Position numbers and translations under genes: made by a program. A stretch of 13,193 nucleotides of DNA, taken from positions 1-13,193 of the forward strand of contig JAEYOL010000204.1 in the NCBI GenBank assembly GCA_023411775.1. The letters run 5' to 3'. The stretch is from Bacteroidota bacterium. Lineage in GTDB: Bacteria > Bacteroidota > Bacteroidia > Chitinophagales > Chitinophagaceae. Positions 7,516-13,193 of the stretch are shown here, one piece after another; position 1 is the first letter of the stretch; every line of letters starts with the position of its first letter. The notes beneath the pieces are model-generated. The model was not told where the DNA came from. It searched no databases and saw only the letters and a program-made list of their open reading frames with translations.

Positions 7516-8388
7516 ATGGATACAACAGCTACAACGCATCGGACAAAATGGTGGAGCGGGGGTAAGAGTCCCTTCAACCTGGAGTATGGAAAAGTGATGA
7601 TGTGGTACTTTTTGATGAGCGATGCTTTTACATTTGGCGCATTCCTGATATCGTATGGAACGATACGTTTCAGTCATAACTACTGGCCTGACCCGAACGT
7701 GGTGTTCAATGCTTTTCCAGGCGCCGGCCACGCTAATCTCCCCCTGGCTTTTGTGAGTGTGATGACCTTTATCCTCATCATCAGTTCCGTAACCATGGTA
7801 CTTGCAGTACATGCGGGGCATAAAGGTGACAAACAGGGTGTAATTAAGTGGCTGGGTTGGACAATCGTTGGTGGTCTCGCATTCCTGAGCTGCCAGGCCT
7901 GGGAATGGCATCACATGATCACCGGAGAACATGCAACGCTGATCGATGGTCAGATCAAATGGGTGGGTCAAACCACAAGAGTAAATCCATGGGGCGAGCT
8001 CGCTTCTGCTGGCGACATTACCGCTGCGATCCAGAATTCTTCGCAACACTCACTGGCCCTGCTGGTACAGCAGCAGGATCATTCGCAGGTGTATGAACAA
8101 CTCATGGGAATGCCTAAGGAACAGCTGATCGGTATGATCAACGCCAGTGACCTGCATATCCGTGAAAGCGGACCTATCGCATTCGGGGGATTTTTCTACG
8201 GTATCACAGGCTTTCACGGTTTCCACGTGTTTTCGGGTGTTGTCATCAACATAATCATGCTGATCATGACCCAAAGGGATGTGTTTAAAAGACGCGGCCA
8301 CTACCTGATGATCGAGAAAGCCGGTTTGTACTGGCACTTTGTAGACCTGGTATGGGTATTTGTATTCCTGGTGTTCTATCTGATCTAA
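7516..8388 (+). CDS. coxC: Cytochrome c oxidase subunit III, second copy (with large periplasmic insert)
   Basis: This 290-residue protein is the more canonical subunit III of the pair. Helices lie at about 27-48, 76-98, 110-128, 219-249 and 270-289. The hallmark stretch GPIAFGGFFYGITGFHGFHV (219-238) and the closing GLYWHFVDLVWVFVFLVFY (270-288) are standard. Between the WEWHH motif (129-133) and the GFF helix lies about 85 residues where the family usually has roughly 15-20. This insert (about 138-218) is rich in Gln, Ser and His and should face the periplasm if the five-helix topology places the C-terminus outside. The ATG at 7516 is preceded by AGGA at 7501-7504, 11 bases upstream, too far to be a firm ribosome site. 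The first subunit III ends 72 bases upstream. Confidence 0.94.
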   Translation: MDTTATTHRTKWWSGGKSPFNLEYGKVMMWYFLMSDAFTFGAFLISYGTIRFSHNYWPDPNVVFNAFPGAGHANLPLAFVSVMTFILIISSVTMVLAVHAGHKGDKQGVIKWLGWTIVGGLAFLSCQAWEWHHMITGEHATLIDGQIKWVGQTTRVNPWGELASAGDITAAIQNSSQHSLALLVQQQDHSQVYEQLMGMPKEQLIGMINASDLHIRESGPIAFGGFFYGITGFHGFHVFSGVVINIIMLIMTQRDVFKRRGHYLMIEKAGLYWHFVDLVWVFVFLVFYLI

Positions 8389-8439
8389 CCAAGTATTGAA
8401 GCCCGGCATAATAAATATTAACTTTAGAACTTTTTAAAT

Positions 8440-8901
8440 ATGGATCCACACACAGTTTCGTCCGAGATTTCCGTTCCACATGAACATCATTCGGATGCAG
8501 ATTTTAAGAAAAGGGTAAGGAAGACGACAATTCTTCTTTCCATCATTACGGTTGTCGAGCTGGGCATTGGTTTGCTTATTTATACTATGCATAAAGGAGA
8601 GAATCCCAGCGAATTACTCGTATTAATGTTCAAAGGAGTGGTTTGTATTCTTACTTTGGCCAAAGCTTATTATATCGTAGCGGTATTTATGCACCTCGGT
8701 GACGAGATCCGCAATTTTATCATGACCGTTGTGGTACCTTTGCTCCTGTTCGTTTGGTTTATCATCGCTTTCCTGATGGATGGAAACTCGTTCAAAGACC
8801 TGCGCAACAAATTTGATCCCCACTTTAAGGAAAGAACGATGCCCAAGCAACACGAACCTGCAAAGAAAGCCCCTGAGCAACCACAGCCGGGAAGGCAGTA
8901 A
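8440..8901 (+). CDS. Cytochrome c oxidase subunit IV (COX4/CyoD-like small membrane subunit)
   Basis: This 153-residue protein fits the prokaryotic subunit IV family, a small accessory subunit of heme-copper oxidases. Three helices are visible (about 29-49, 60-84, 95-114). Helices two and three carry the family signature LTLAKAYYIVAVFMHLGDE at about 72-90. A His-containing N-terminal segment (HEHHSDAD, 14-21) precedes the first helix. The C-terminal ~38 residues form a charged, Pro/Lys/Gln-rich tail that probably lies in the cytoplasm. It starts 51 bases after subunit III. It is the last gene before a strong terminator, so it closes the structural-gene operon. A poor promoter match (TTG, 20 bases, TAACTTTA) lies upstream but is too weak to call. 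Confidence 0.92.
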   Translation: MDPHTVSSEISVPHEHHSDADFKKRVRKTTILLSIITVVELGIGLLIYTMHKGENPSELLVLMFKGVVCILTLAKAYYIVAVFMHLGDEIRNFIMTVVVPLLLFVWFIIAFLMDGNSFKDLRNKFDPHFKERTMPKQHEPAKKAPEQPQPGRQ

Positions 8902-8922
8902 GCATACGAAAACTATTTTGTC

Positions 8923-8958
8923 GCCGGTCTTTGCAGTTGCGTGGGCCGGCTTTTTTTT
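8923..8958 (+). terminator. Rho-independent terminator after the oxidase operon
   Basis: GCCGGTCT (8923-8930) pairs with GGGCCGGC (8943-8950) across a 12-base loop, giving an eight-pair GC-rich stem with two G-U pairs. It is followed at once by eight T residues (8951-8958). It begins 21 bases after the subunit IV stop codon. This is the only convincing intrinsic terminator in the window. It implies that the act-cox operon ends here and that the Sco gene has its own promoter or depends on read-through. Confidence 0.85.
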
Positions 8959-9011
8959 GGATGCCGGATACTGGATACTGGATACTGGATACTGGATACT
9001 GGATATTGGAT
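8959..9011 (+). repeat. 7-bp tandem repeat (GGATACT) between terminator and sco
   Basis: Five exact tandem copies of GGATACT run from 8966 to 9000, flanked by degenerate units GGATGCC (8959-8965) and GGATATT (9001-9007) and a final GGAT. The array begins directly at the end of the terminator T-run and stops 34 bases before the sco start. It is intergenic; open frames through it are only translations of the repeat. Such heptamer arrays are known to vary in copy number by slippage. Confidence 0.9.
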
Positions 9012-9044
9012 GAGGAGATTGGTAGTTATTAAAACAGAATTGAC

Positions 9045-9872
9045 TTGAATAAGAAAGCTTTTTATGCCATACTTATCGCGGTAGCCCTGCCCTTGCTGGG
9101 TTATTTCTTTATAAAGCGCTATGGTGAGACGGCGATCGTGATGCCACCACATTACTTCATGGATACCGTGATCACCAAAACTGTAAAGGGTAAGAAGATC
9201 CAGGATACGATCTGGCAAAAGATTCCGGATTTTTCGCTGGTCAACCAACAGGGTGATTCCGTGTCATGGGACGATCTGCGGGGCAAAGTAGTGGTGGCGG
9301 ATTTTTTCTTTACACATTGTCCCACCATTTGCCCAAGGCTCACCACCAATATGAGATGGCTGCAACAGTCTATTAATAATTCAAGAAGAGTGGGTGATAA
9401 GACACCAGAGTTTATCCATTTTCTTTCCTTTAGTATCGACCCCGAGCGCGACTCGGTACCGCGGCTGAAACAATGGGCCGATCGCTTCCAGGTAAATCCC
9501 GGCCAGTGGTGGTTATTAACGGGCAATAAAAAAGAAATCTACGACCTTGCTATCAACGAAATGAAGATCGGTGTGGTGGACGGAGAGGGGGTAGATACCA
9601 GTTTTATTCATACCGATCATTTTGTATTGATCGATAGCAACCGTCATGTACGTGGTTACTATCATGGGCTCGATACAACTTCCCTGAAACAATTATCCAG
9701 TGATATCATTTTCCTGAATATGGAAAAGGATCCCAACCGGAAGTTTTTCCTGTCGGGGAAACTGGGTGTAATGGCTGTTGTATTTTTGATGACTGTACTC
9801 GGACTGGCGATCCTATTTTATTTTCTCAGAAAAAAAGAAAAGCATGCTGACACCGGTATTAAGGAAGAATGA
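9045..9872 (+). CDS. SCO1/SenC-family copper chaperone for cytochrome oxidase
   Basis: Sco proteins are thioredoxin-fold, membrane-anchored chaperones that deliver copper to, or keep reduced, the CuA cysteines of subunit II. The 275-residue protein has an N-terminal membrane anchor (about 5-23). The CPTIC copper motif follows, with Cys92 and Cys96, and the distal His ligand is probably His189 in FIHTDHF. The stretch FLSFSIDPERDSVPRLKQW (126-144) is typical of the family. A second hydrophobic helix lies at about 239-260 near the C-terminus, so both ends appear membrane-anchored. The start is TTG at 9045: an in-frame stop lies at 9030, and the next ATG falls after the anchor. No ribosome-binding site is seen. 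It follows the terminator and heptamer repeat and overlaps the next gene. Confidence 0.93.
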   Translation: MNKKAFYAILIAVALPLLGYFFIKRYGETAIVMPPHYFMDTVITKTVKGKKIQDTIWQKIPDFSLVNQQGDSVSWDDLRGKVVVADFFFTHCPTICPRLTTNMRWLQQSINNSRRVGDKTPEFIHFLSFSIDPERDSVPRLKQWADRFQVNPGQWWLLTGNKKEIYDLAINEMKIGVVDGEGVDTSFIHTDHFVLIDSNRHVRGYYHGLDTTSLKQLSSDIIFLNMEKDPNRKFFLSGKLGVMAVVFLMTVLGLAILFYFLRKKEKHADTGIKEE

Positions 9873-10428
9873 CCGCAAAGCATACTGGCTAATACTTAGT
9901 TTTTCGGTTATCGTATTCGCGGCAGTGGTATTGCTTGACAAAGTAAAGCTGGAAGTAGATCTTGGATTCGATGTACATTTTTTTGCTTTGATCAATGCCA
10001 TGATCAATAGCTGGGTGGCCATACTATTGATACTTGCACTGATCGCCGTGAAGAAGAAGAAGTACGAGACCCACAAAAAGCTGATGCTGGTGGCCATGGC
10101 ACTGTCTGTATTATTTCTGTTAAGTTATGTTAGCCATCACCTCCTGGCGGGTGAAACAAGATTTGGCGACCTGGACGGCGATGGAATAGTCAGTGAGGCT
10201 GAAAAGGCCACCGCGGGGTCAAAACGCATCATTTACTGGATCATACTCGGCACACATATTCCACTGGCGGGACTTATTCTCCCTTTCATCCTGTTCTCAG
10301 CCTATAGAGCCCTGATCGGGGAATATCCTGAACATAAAAAGTTAGCCCGCATTACCTGGCCGGTCTGGTTATATGTTGCTATCACTGGTGTAGTGGTGTA
10401 CGCGATGATAAGTCCCTATTATAATTAA
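9844..10428 (+). CDS. DUF420 membrane protein with an embedded EF-hand loop (probable oxidase assembly factor)
   Basis: This 194-residue protein resembles the DUF420 family, often encoded beside cytochrome oxidase genes and tied to oxidase assembly (CtaM-like). About five helices are visible (14-31, 48-69, 79-97, 129-152, 171-189). Conserved-looking histidines lie at the helix ends: His77 in THKKLM, His98 and His99, and His138 in GTHIPLAG. Positively charged loops at 70-80 and 154-168 place those loops in the cytoplasm, so the 98-128 loop is periplasmic. That loop contains residues 109-120, DLDGDGIVSEAE, an exact match to the EF-hand calcium pattern DxDxDGx[ILV]xxxE. The ATG at 9844 overlaps the sco gene by 29 bases in another frame, suggesting translational coupling. 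The next Met is residue 53, so the start is well supported. Function is inferred, not shown. Confidence 0.85.
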   Translation: MLTPVLRKNDRKAYWLILSFSVIVFAAVVLLDKVKLEVDLGFDVHFFALINAMINSWVAILLILALIAVKKKKYETHKKLMLVAMALSVLFLLSYVSHHLLAGETRFGDLDGDGIVSEAEKATAGSKRIIYWIILGTHIPLAGLILPFILFSAYRALIGEYPEHKKLARITWPVWLYVAITGVVVYAMISPYYN

Positions 10429-10444
10429 AAGAATTTGAATTTCT

Positions 10445-10478
10445 CCGTGCATTCCGTGTTTCCACCGTGTACTCCGTG
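10445..10478. repeat. Four spaced CCGTG copies between convergent genes
   Basis: CCGTG occurs at 10445-10449, 10454-10458, 10465-10469 and 10474-10478, with start-to-start steps of 9, 11 and 9 bases. It lies in the 57-base gap between the DUF420 gene and the convergent luciferase-like gene. No clear stem with a T-run is present on either strand, so it is not an obvious terminator. From memory, CACGG/CCGTG strings of this kind are common in bacterial intergenic DNA. Confidence 0.6.
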
Positions 10479-10485
10479 TCCAAAT

Positions 10486-11526
10486 TTAATTTGACTGAGT
10501 AGCTGCGGTTGCAGGCATGGATATCTCTGACATGATCTCCGAAAAGATCTTATATGATTTTAAACGATCCTGGTGATCAAAAGTATTGGTTACAATCATT
10601 AATTCATTCACCCGTGTGAGCGCCAGGAATGCTTCGGTTTTCTGCTTCACGGCTTCCTTACTTCCGGTGAATGTATATTTCAACATCTGTTGTACGGAAG
10701 GGTGATCCCATAGTTCACGCATCTCGCTTGTCATCTCAACAGGTTCCTGGAGATAATCAGGTTTGCCCGAAAGCACATTCAGGAACATGCGTAACAAAGA
10801 AGTAGAGATTTTTTCTGCCTGATCATCTGTATCCGCTGCGATCACGTTGATGCATGCGATAGCGTAAGGTTTCGTTAGATCTTTGGAGGGTTCAAATTCG
10901 TTGTAATAAATATTCAACGCTTCCATGAGTTGGCCGGTTGCAAAATGGCTGGCAAAGGCATAAGGCCTTCCGGTTCGCGCAGCCAGCCAGGCGCTATCCG
11001 TACTTGAGCCCAGTATATAGATCGGGACATCAACTCCTTCCGCAAAAGGGACTCTTACTTTGGCGCTGGCATTGTCTTTAGATAAATACTGTTCGATCTT
11101 TTTTATTTCGTCGGGGAAATGATGGACGTAAGCCATACGATCCGGGCGGATGGCATGCGCTGTTTCAGGATCGGTGCCAGGTGCACGGCCCAGGCCGAGG
11201 TCAATACGTCCCGGATACAATGTTGCCAGGGTGCCAAATTGTTCGGCAATGATCAGCGGCGAATGATTGGGCAACATGATCCCTCCTGAGCCCACTCTAA
11301 TCCGCTTTGTTCCGCCGGCAACATACCCTATCAGCACCGGTGTAGCCGAACTTGCAATGCTTAACATATTATGATGCTCTGCATACCAGATCCGCTCATA
11401 ACCCAGTGACTCTGCATGACGGGCAAGGTCCAGGCTATTTTCAAAGGTTTGCGCCGGGCTACTGCCTTTTGAAACCGGCGCTACATCCAGTATCGAATAG
11501 GGAATCCTCTTTGAAGCTTTCTCCAT
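10486..11526 (-). CDS. Luciferase-like flavin-dependent monooxygenase (LLM family, group 1)
   Basis: The 346-residue protein is a bacterial-luciferase-like TIM-barrel oxidoreductase, a family that uses reduced flavin and oxygen on varied substrates. Recognisable segments are YSILDVAPVSKG (10-21), LGYERIWYAEHHN (41-53), RVGSGGIMLPNHSPLIIAEQ (77-96) and GRIDLGLGRAPGTDP (106-120). Later, YILGSSTDSAWLAARTGRP fits the second half of the barrel. These match the 'luciferase family oxidoreductase, group 1' set that includes E. coli YhbW. Length is normal for that set. The physiological substrate cannot be read from sequence. It is convergent with the oxidase-assembly genes and divergent from the SGNH gene, so it is a separate transcription unit. 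It has no evident link to respiration. Confidence 0.9.
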   Translation of the reverse strand: MEKASKRIPYSILDVAPVSKGSSPAQTFENSLDLARHAESLGYERIWYAEHHNMLSIASSATPVLIGYVAGGTKRIRVGSGGIMLPNHSPLIIAEQFGTLATLYPGRIDLGLGRAPGTDPETAHAIRPDRMAYVHHFPDEIKKIEQYLSKDNASAKVRVPFAEGVDVPIYILGSSTDSAWLAARTGRPYAFASHFATGQLMEALNIYYNEFEPSKDLTKPYAIACINVIAADTDDQAEKISTSLLRMFLNVLSGKPDYLQEPVEMTSEMRELWDHPSVQQMLKYTFTGSKEAVKQKTEAFLALTRVNELMIVTNTFDHQDRLKSYKIFSEIMSEISMPATAATQSN

Positions 11527-11582
11527 AACTATTATTAAACAATGATGGAATCAAAATGTTCTGCAGCCAACAACCTCTTATA

Positions 11583-11615
11583 TTGTGGTTTGTGTGCCGG
11601 GAAAAACTACATTTG
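11583..11615 (+). promoter_or_regulatory. Candidate Bacteroidota-type promoter upstream of the SGNH gene
   Basis: TACATTTG at 11608-11615 is an exact match to the TAnnTTTG -7 element of Bacteroidota promoters. A TTG at 11583-11585 lies 22 bases upstream, within the 17-23 range reported for Flavobacterium; a TTTG at 11589-11592 is 15 bases upstream. Transcription would begin near 11620, leaving a leader of about 55 bases before the ATG at 11675. It sits in the 148-base divergent gap; no similar match faces the luciferase-like gene. Confidence 0.4.
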
Positions 11616-11674
11616 GATCAGATAAATTGCTGCAATGTAAATCCATGATTTAAACATTAAAAGCATACAACCAC

Positions 11675-12778
11675 ATGATGAAACGCTATCTTTTTTTATT
11701 CATTTTTTCAGGCCTGCAGTATCTGTGTATAGCACAGGATACAACCGCAACAAATAGTGTTAAGTTTTATGGAAAGGAATATTTTTTGATCGAAGGAACG
11801 GCAATTCCGGAATCCGAAAAAGAGAGTCCTTACGACCGGCTGCCCGCATCTTACAAAGAAAAAGTTCGCGAGCCCGTATGGGATCTTTCAAAATGTGCTG
11901 CGGGCATTACCGCGCGGTTTAAAAGCAACTCAACCAGTATACTGTTGAAGTGGGAAGTATTGAACAATTTCAATATGAACCATATGCCTGCCACGGGAAT
12001 CAGGGGGGTCGACCTTTATTGTCGCGTTGGTGATAGCTGGCAATATGTAAATACCGCAAAGCCCGGTAAAAAACAAAGCGAAGCGCGGCTCGTGAGTAAT
12101 ATGACGGCTGAGATGAGGGAGTATAAACTTTTTTTACCCTTGTACGATGGTATAGTAAGCATCGAAGTTGGAGTGGAGGAAAATAGCGTGATCGAAAAGC
12201 CATCGCCATCCAAGGATAGACCAATCGTGTTCTATGGAACAAGTATTACACAGGGCGGTTGCGCTTCCCGGCCCGGTATGGCACATACGAGTATTATTTC
12301 CAGGAAACTTAACCAGGAATGTATCAACCTGGGATTCAGTGGTAATGGCAGAATGGAAAAACCCATAGCAGAGTTGATGGCATATATGGATGCGTCGATG
12401 TATGTGGTGGACTGTGTACCCAATATGACCCAGGAGCATTTGAAGACGAATATGCTTCCTCTCGTAGAGATCATCAGGTCGAAAAGAAAATTAACGCCGA
12501 TAGTTTTTGTAGAAGGAACAATTATGGAGAAATCATTCCTGGATGACAGCCTGAGAAAAGAGTTGAATGATAAAAATGCCTTACTCCGGCAACTGTTTCA
12601 GAAGTTGGTTGAAAACGGTTACCGTGATATTTATTATATCGAAAGCGAAGGCGCGCTGGGTGATGATCATGAAGCGACCGTTGACGGGGTACATTTTACT
12701 GATCTTGGCTTCCTGCGGTTTGCTGATTTCCTGATTGCCAAATTCCGGTCCTTTAAATTGGTAAATCCAACCCGATAG
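11675..12778 (+). CDS. Secreted SGNH/GDSL-type hydrolase with GxDLY N-terminal domain
   Basis: The 367-residue protein has a signal peptide (about 1-20, cleavage probably after CIA before QD). An N-terminal beta-rich domain follows, with the hallmark GVDLY at 111-115, and then an SGNH esterase fold. Block I is VFYGTSITQGG (185-195), with Ser190 as nucleophile and Thr where GDSL has Asp. The oxyanion-hole residues are probably within GFSGNGRME (220-228, Asn224). The catalytic Asp337-x-x-His340 is in DGVHFTD. This layout matches Pfam SGNH_hydro_N followed by SGNH_hydro_3, usually extracytoplasmic enzymes acting on ester groups of carbohydrates or similar compounds. The substrate is not readable. 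ATG at 11675 or 11678 can serve as start. The next gene begins 68 bases downstream and may be co-transcribed. Confidence 0.9.
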   Translation: MMKRYLFLFIFSGLQYLCIAQDTTATNSVKFYGKEYFLIEGTAIPESEKESPYDRLPASYKEKVREPVWDLSKCAAGITARFKSNSTSILLKWEVLNNFNMNHMPATGIRGVDLYCRVGDSWQYVNTAKPGKKQSEARLVSNMTAEMREYKLFLPLYDGIVSIEVGVEENSVIEKPSPSKDRPIVFYGTSITQGGCASRPGMAHTSIISRKLNQECINLGFSGNGRMEKPIAELMAYMDASMYVVDCVPNMTQEHLKTNMLPLVEIIRSKRKLTPIVFVEGTIMEKSFLDDSLRKELNDKNALLRQLFQKLVENGYRDIYYIESEGALGDDHEATVDGVHFTDLGFLRFADFLIAKFRSFKLVNPTR

Positions 12779-12846
12779 CATAAGGCGCCTCACCATATTT
12801 TTTAGTGTGTTGTGGGAATGCTTTAAATTTATATGGATAATTTATC

Positions 12847-13193
12847 ATGCAACGTAAAGAGTTTATAAGACTGGGTAGCGTCGGGGCTCTGGGCTTTGCA
12901 CTGGCGCCCGGTTCATTGCCTAATATCAAACAAGCATCTTCAAACGGGTTGGCAAAAATTGCCGTGCAGCTTTATTCGGTCAGAAAGGAAATCGAAAAAG
13001 ATATCAAAGGCACGCTACAGCGACTTCAGGCAATCGGGTTTGAAGCGGTGGAGACCGCTTTTTGGCCAAAAGATATCTCCATCAAACAGGCGGCCGCGCA
13101 TATCAAAGATGCAGGACTTTCAGTTTGTTCCGCGCATGTTGAATTACCGATCGGTACACAAAAAGAGTTGATGATTGACGCAGCCAGGGAATT
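12847..13193 (+). CDS. Exported sugar-phosphate isomerase/epimerase-like TIM-barrel protein (N-terminal part)
   Basis: An open frame from ATG 12847 runs past the right edge; about 115 residues are visible. The N-terminus MQRKEFIRLGSVGALGFALA looks like a Tat-type export signal, with Arg-Lys in place of the usual twin Arg, followed by a hydrophobic stretch. The mature part starts around IAVQLYSVRKEIEKD, continues with TLQRLQAIGFEAVETAFWP and then GLSVCSAHVELP. These are the first strands of the xylose-isomerase-like/AP-endonuclease-2 TIM-barrel fold. In Bacteroidota many such proteins are secreted and annotated as sugar phosphate isomerase/epimerase. It follows the SGNH hydrolase in the same direction after 68 bases, which suggests a shared carbohydrate-related role. 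The true substrate and the metal-binding residues lie outside the window or cannot be judged. Confidence 0.88.
   Translation, partial: MQRKEFIRLGSVGALGFALAPGSLPNIKQASSNGLAKIAVQLYSVRKEIEKDIKGTLQRLQAIGFEAVETAFWPKDISIKQAAAHIKDAGLSVCSAHVELPIGTQKELMIDAARE

Noticed and set aside
8396..8426. Internal promoter before subunit IV (TTG, 20 bases, TAACTTTA)
   Set aside because: Spacing is right but the -7 element lacks its final G; one such near match is expected by chance in AT-rich gaps.
8959..9011. Possible CRISPR array
   Set aside because: Units are 7 bp with no spacers; a CRISPR needs longer repeats separated by unique sequence, and no cas genes are present.
8780..9013. Open frame running out of subunit IV through the heptamer repeat (repeated YWILDTG on +, SIQYPVS on -)
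   Set aside because: It is only a translation of the 7-bp tandem repeat in shifted frames and overlaps subunit IV and the terminator; no start signal or family resemblance.
12781..12806. Terminator after the SGNH gene (AGGCGCCT followed by T-run)
   Set aside because: AGGCGCCT is a palindrome without a loop, and the T-run is several bases away, so no stable terminator hairpin forms.
12896..13171. A + strand open frame of about 91 codons at the right edge
   Set aside because: It is in a different frame from the TIM-barrel protein starting at 12847, whose residues match a known fold; the shorter frame is a shadow.

Overview
The window reads as a chromosomal segment from a member of the Bacteroidota, most likely the Chitinophagaceae. 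The evidence is the gene order (alternative complex III followed directly by an aa3-type cytochrome oxidase), the near absence of Shine-Dalgarno sites, AT-rich leaders, a TAnnTTTG-type promoter candidate, and several kinds of short intergenic repeat that I associate with this phylum. The family assignment is inference. No mobile element, tRNA, rRNA or CRISPR array is visible, and no stretch over 300 bases lacks a gene.

Positions 1-8901, all on the + strand, hold a respiratory module: the C-terminal end of actC, then actD, actE, actF (alternative complex III, a menaquinol:cytochrome c oxidoreductase), cytochrome oxidase subunits II and I, heme O synthase ctaB, two different subunit III genes and a subunit IV gene. 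A convincing rho-independent terminator at 8923-8958 closes this block. A 7-bp tandem repeat follows, then a second small operon of a Sco-type copper chaperone and an overlapping DUF420 membrane protein, both plausible oxidase assembly factors. Together these genes describe electron flow from menaquinol through complex III and the ActE lipoprotein cytochrome c to CuA of subunit II and the heme a/a3-CuB centre of subunit I, with the heme and copper supply factors beside them. Subunit II has no fused cytochrome c domain, so an external or complex-bound cytochrome, probably ActE, must deliver electrons.

Positions 10429-13193 are functionally different. A flavin-dependent luciferase-like oxidoreductase lies on the - strand, convergent with the DUF420 gene. 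Divergent from it are a secreted SGNH-type esterase (12 kb region) and the start of an exported sugar-phosphate isomerase/epimerase-like TIM-barrel protein that runs off the right edge. The last two suggest a carbohydrate-processing neighbourhood.

The most unusual points are a textbook EF-hand calcium loop inside the periplasmic loop of the DUF420 protein, a histidine-rich N-terminus on subunit I, Gln in place of the Glu that usually bridges CuA and Mg in subunit II, a large periplasmic insert in the second subunit III, a hairpin just upstream of the subunit I start, and four unrelated short-repeat motifs in four intergenic gaps.
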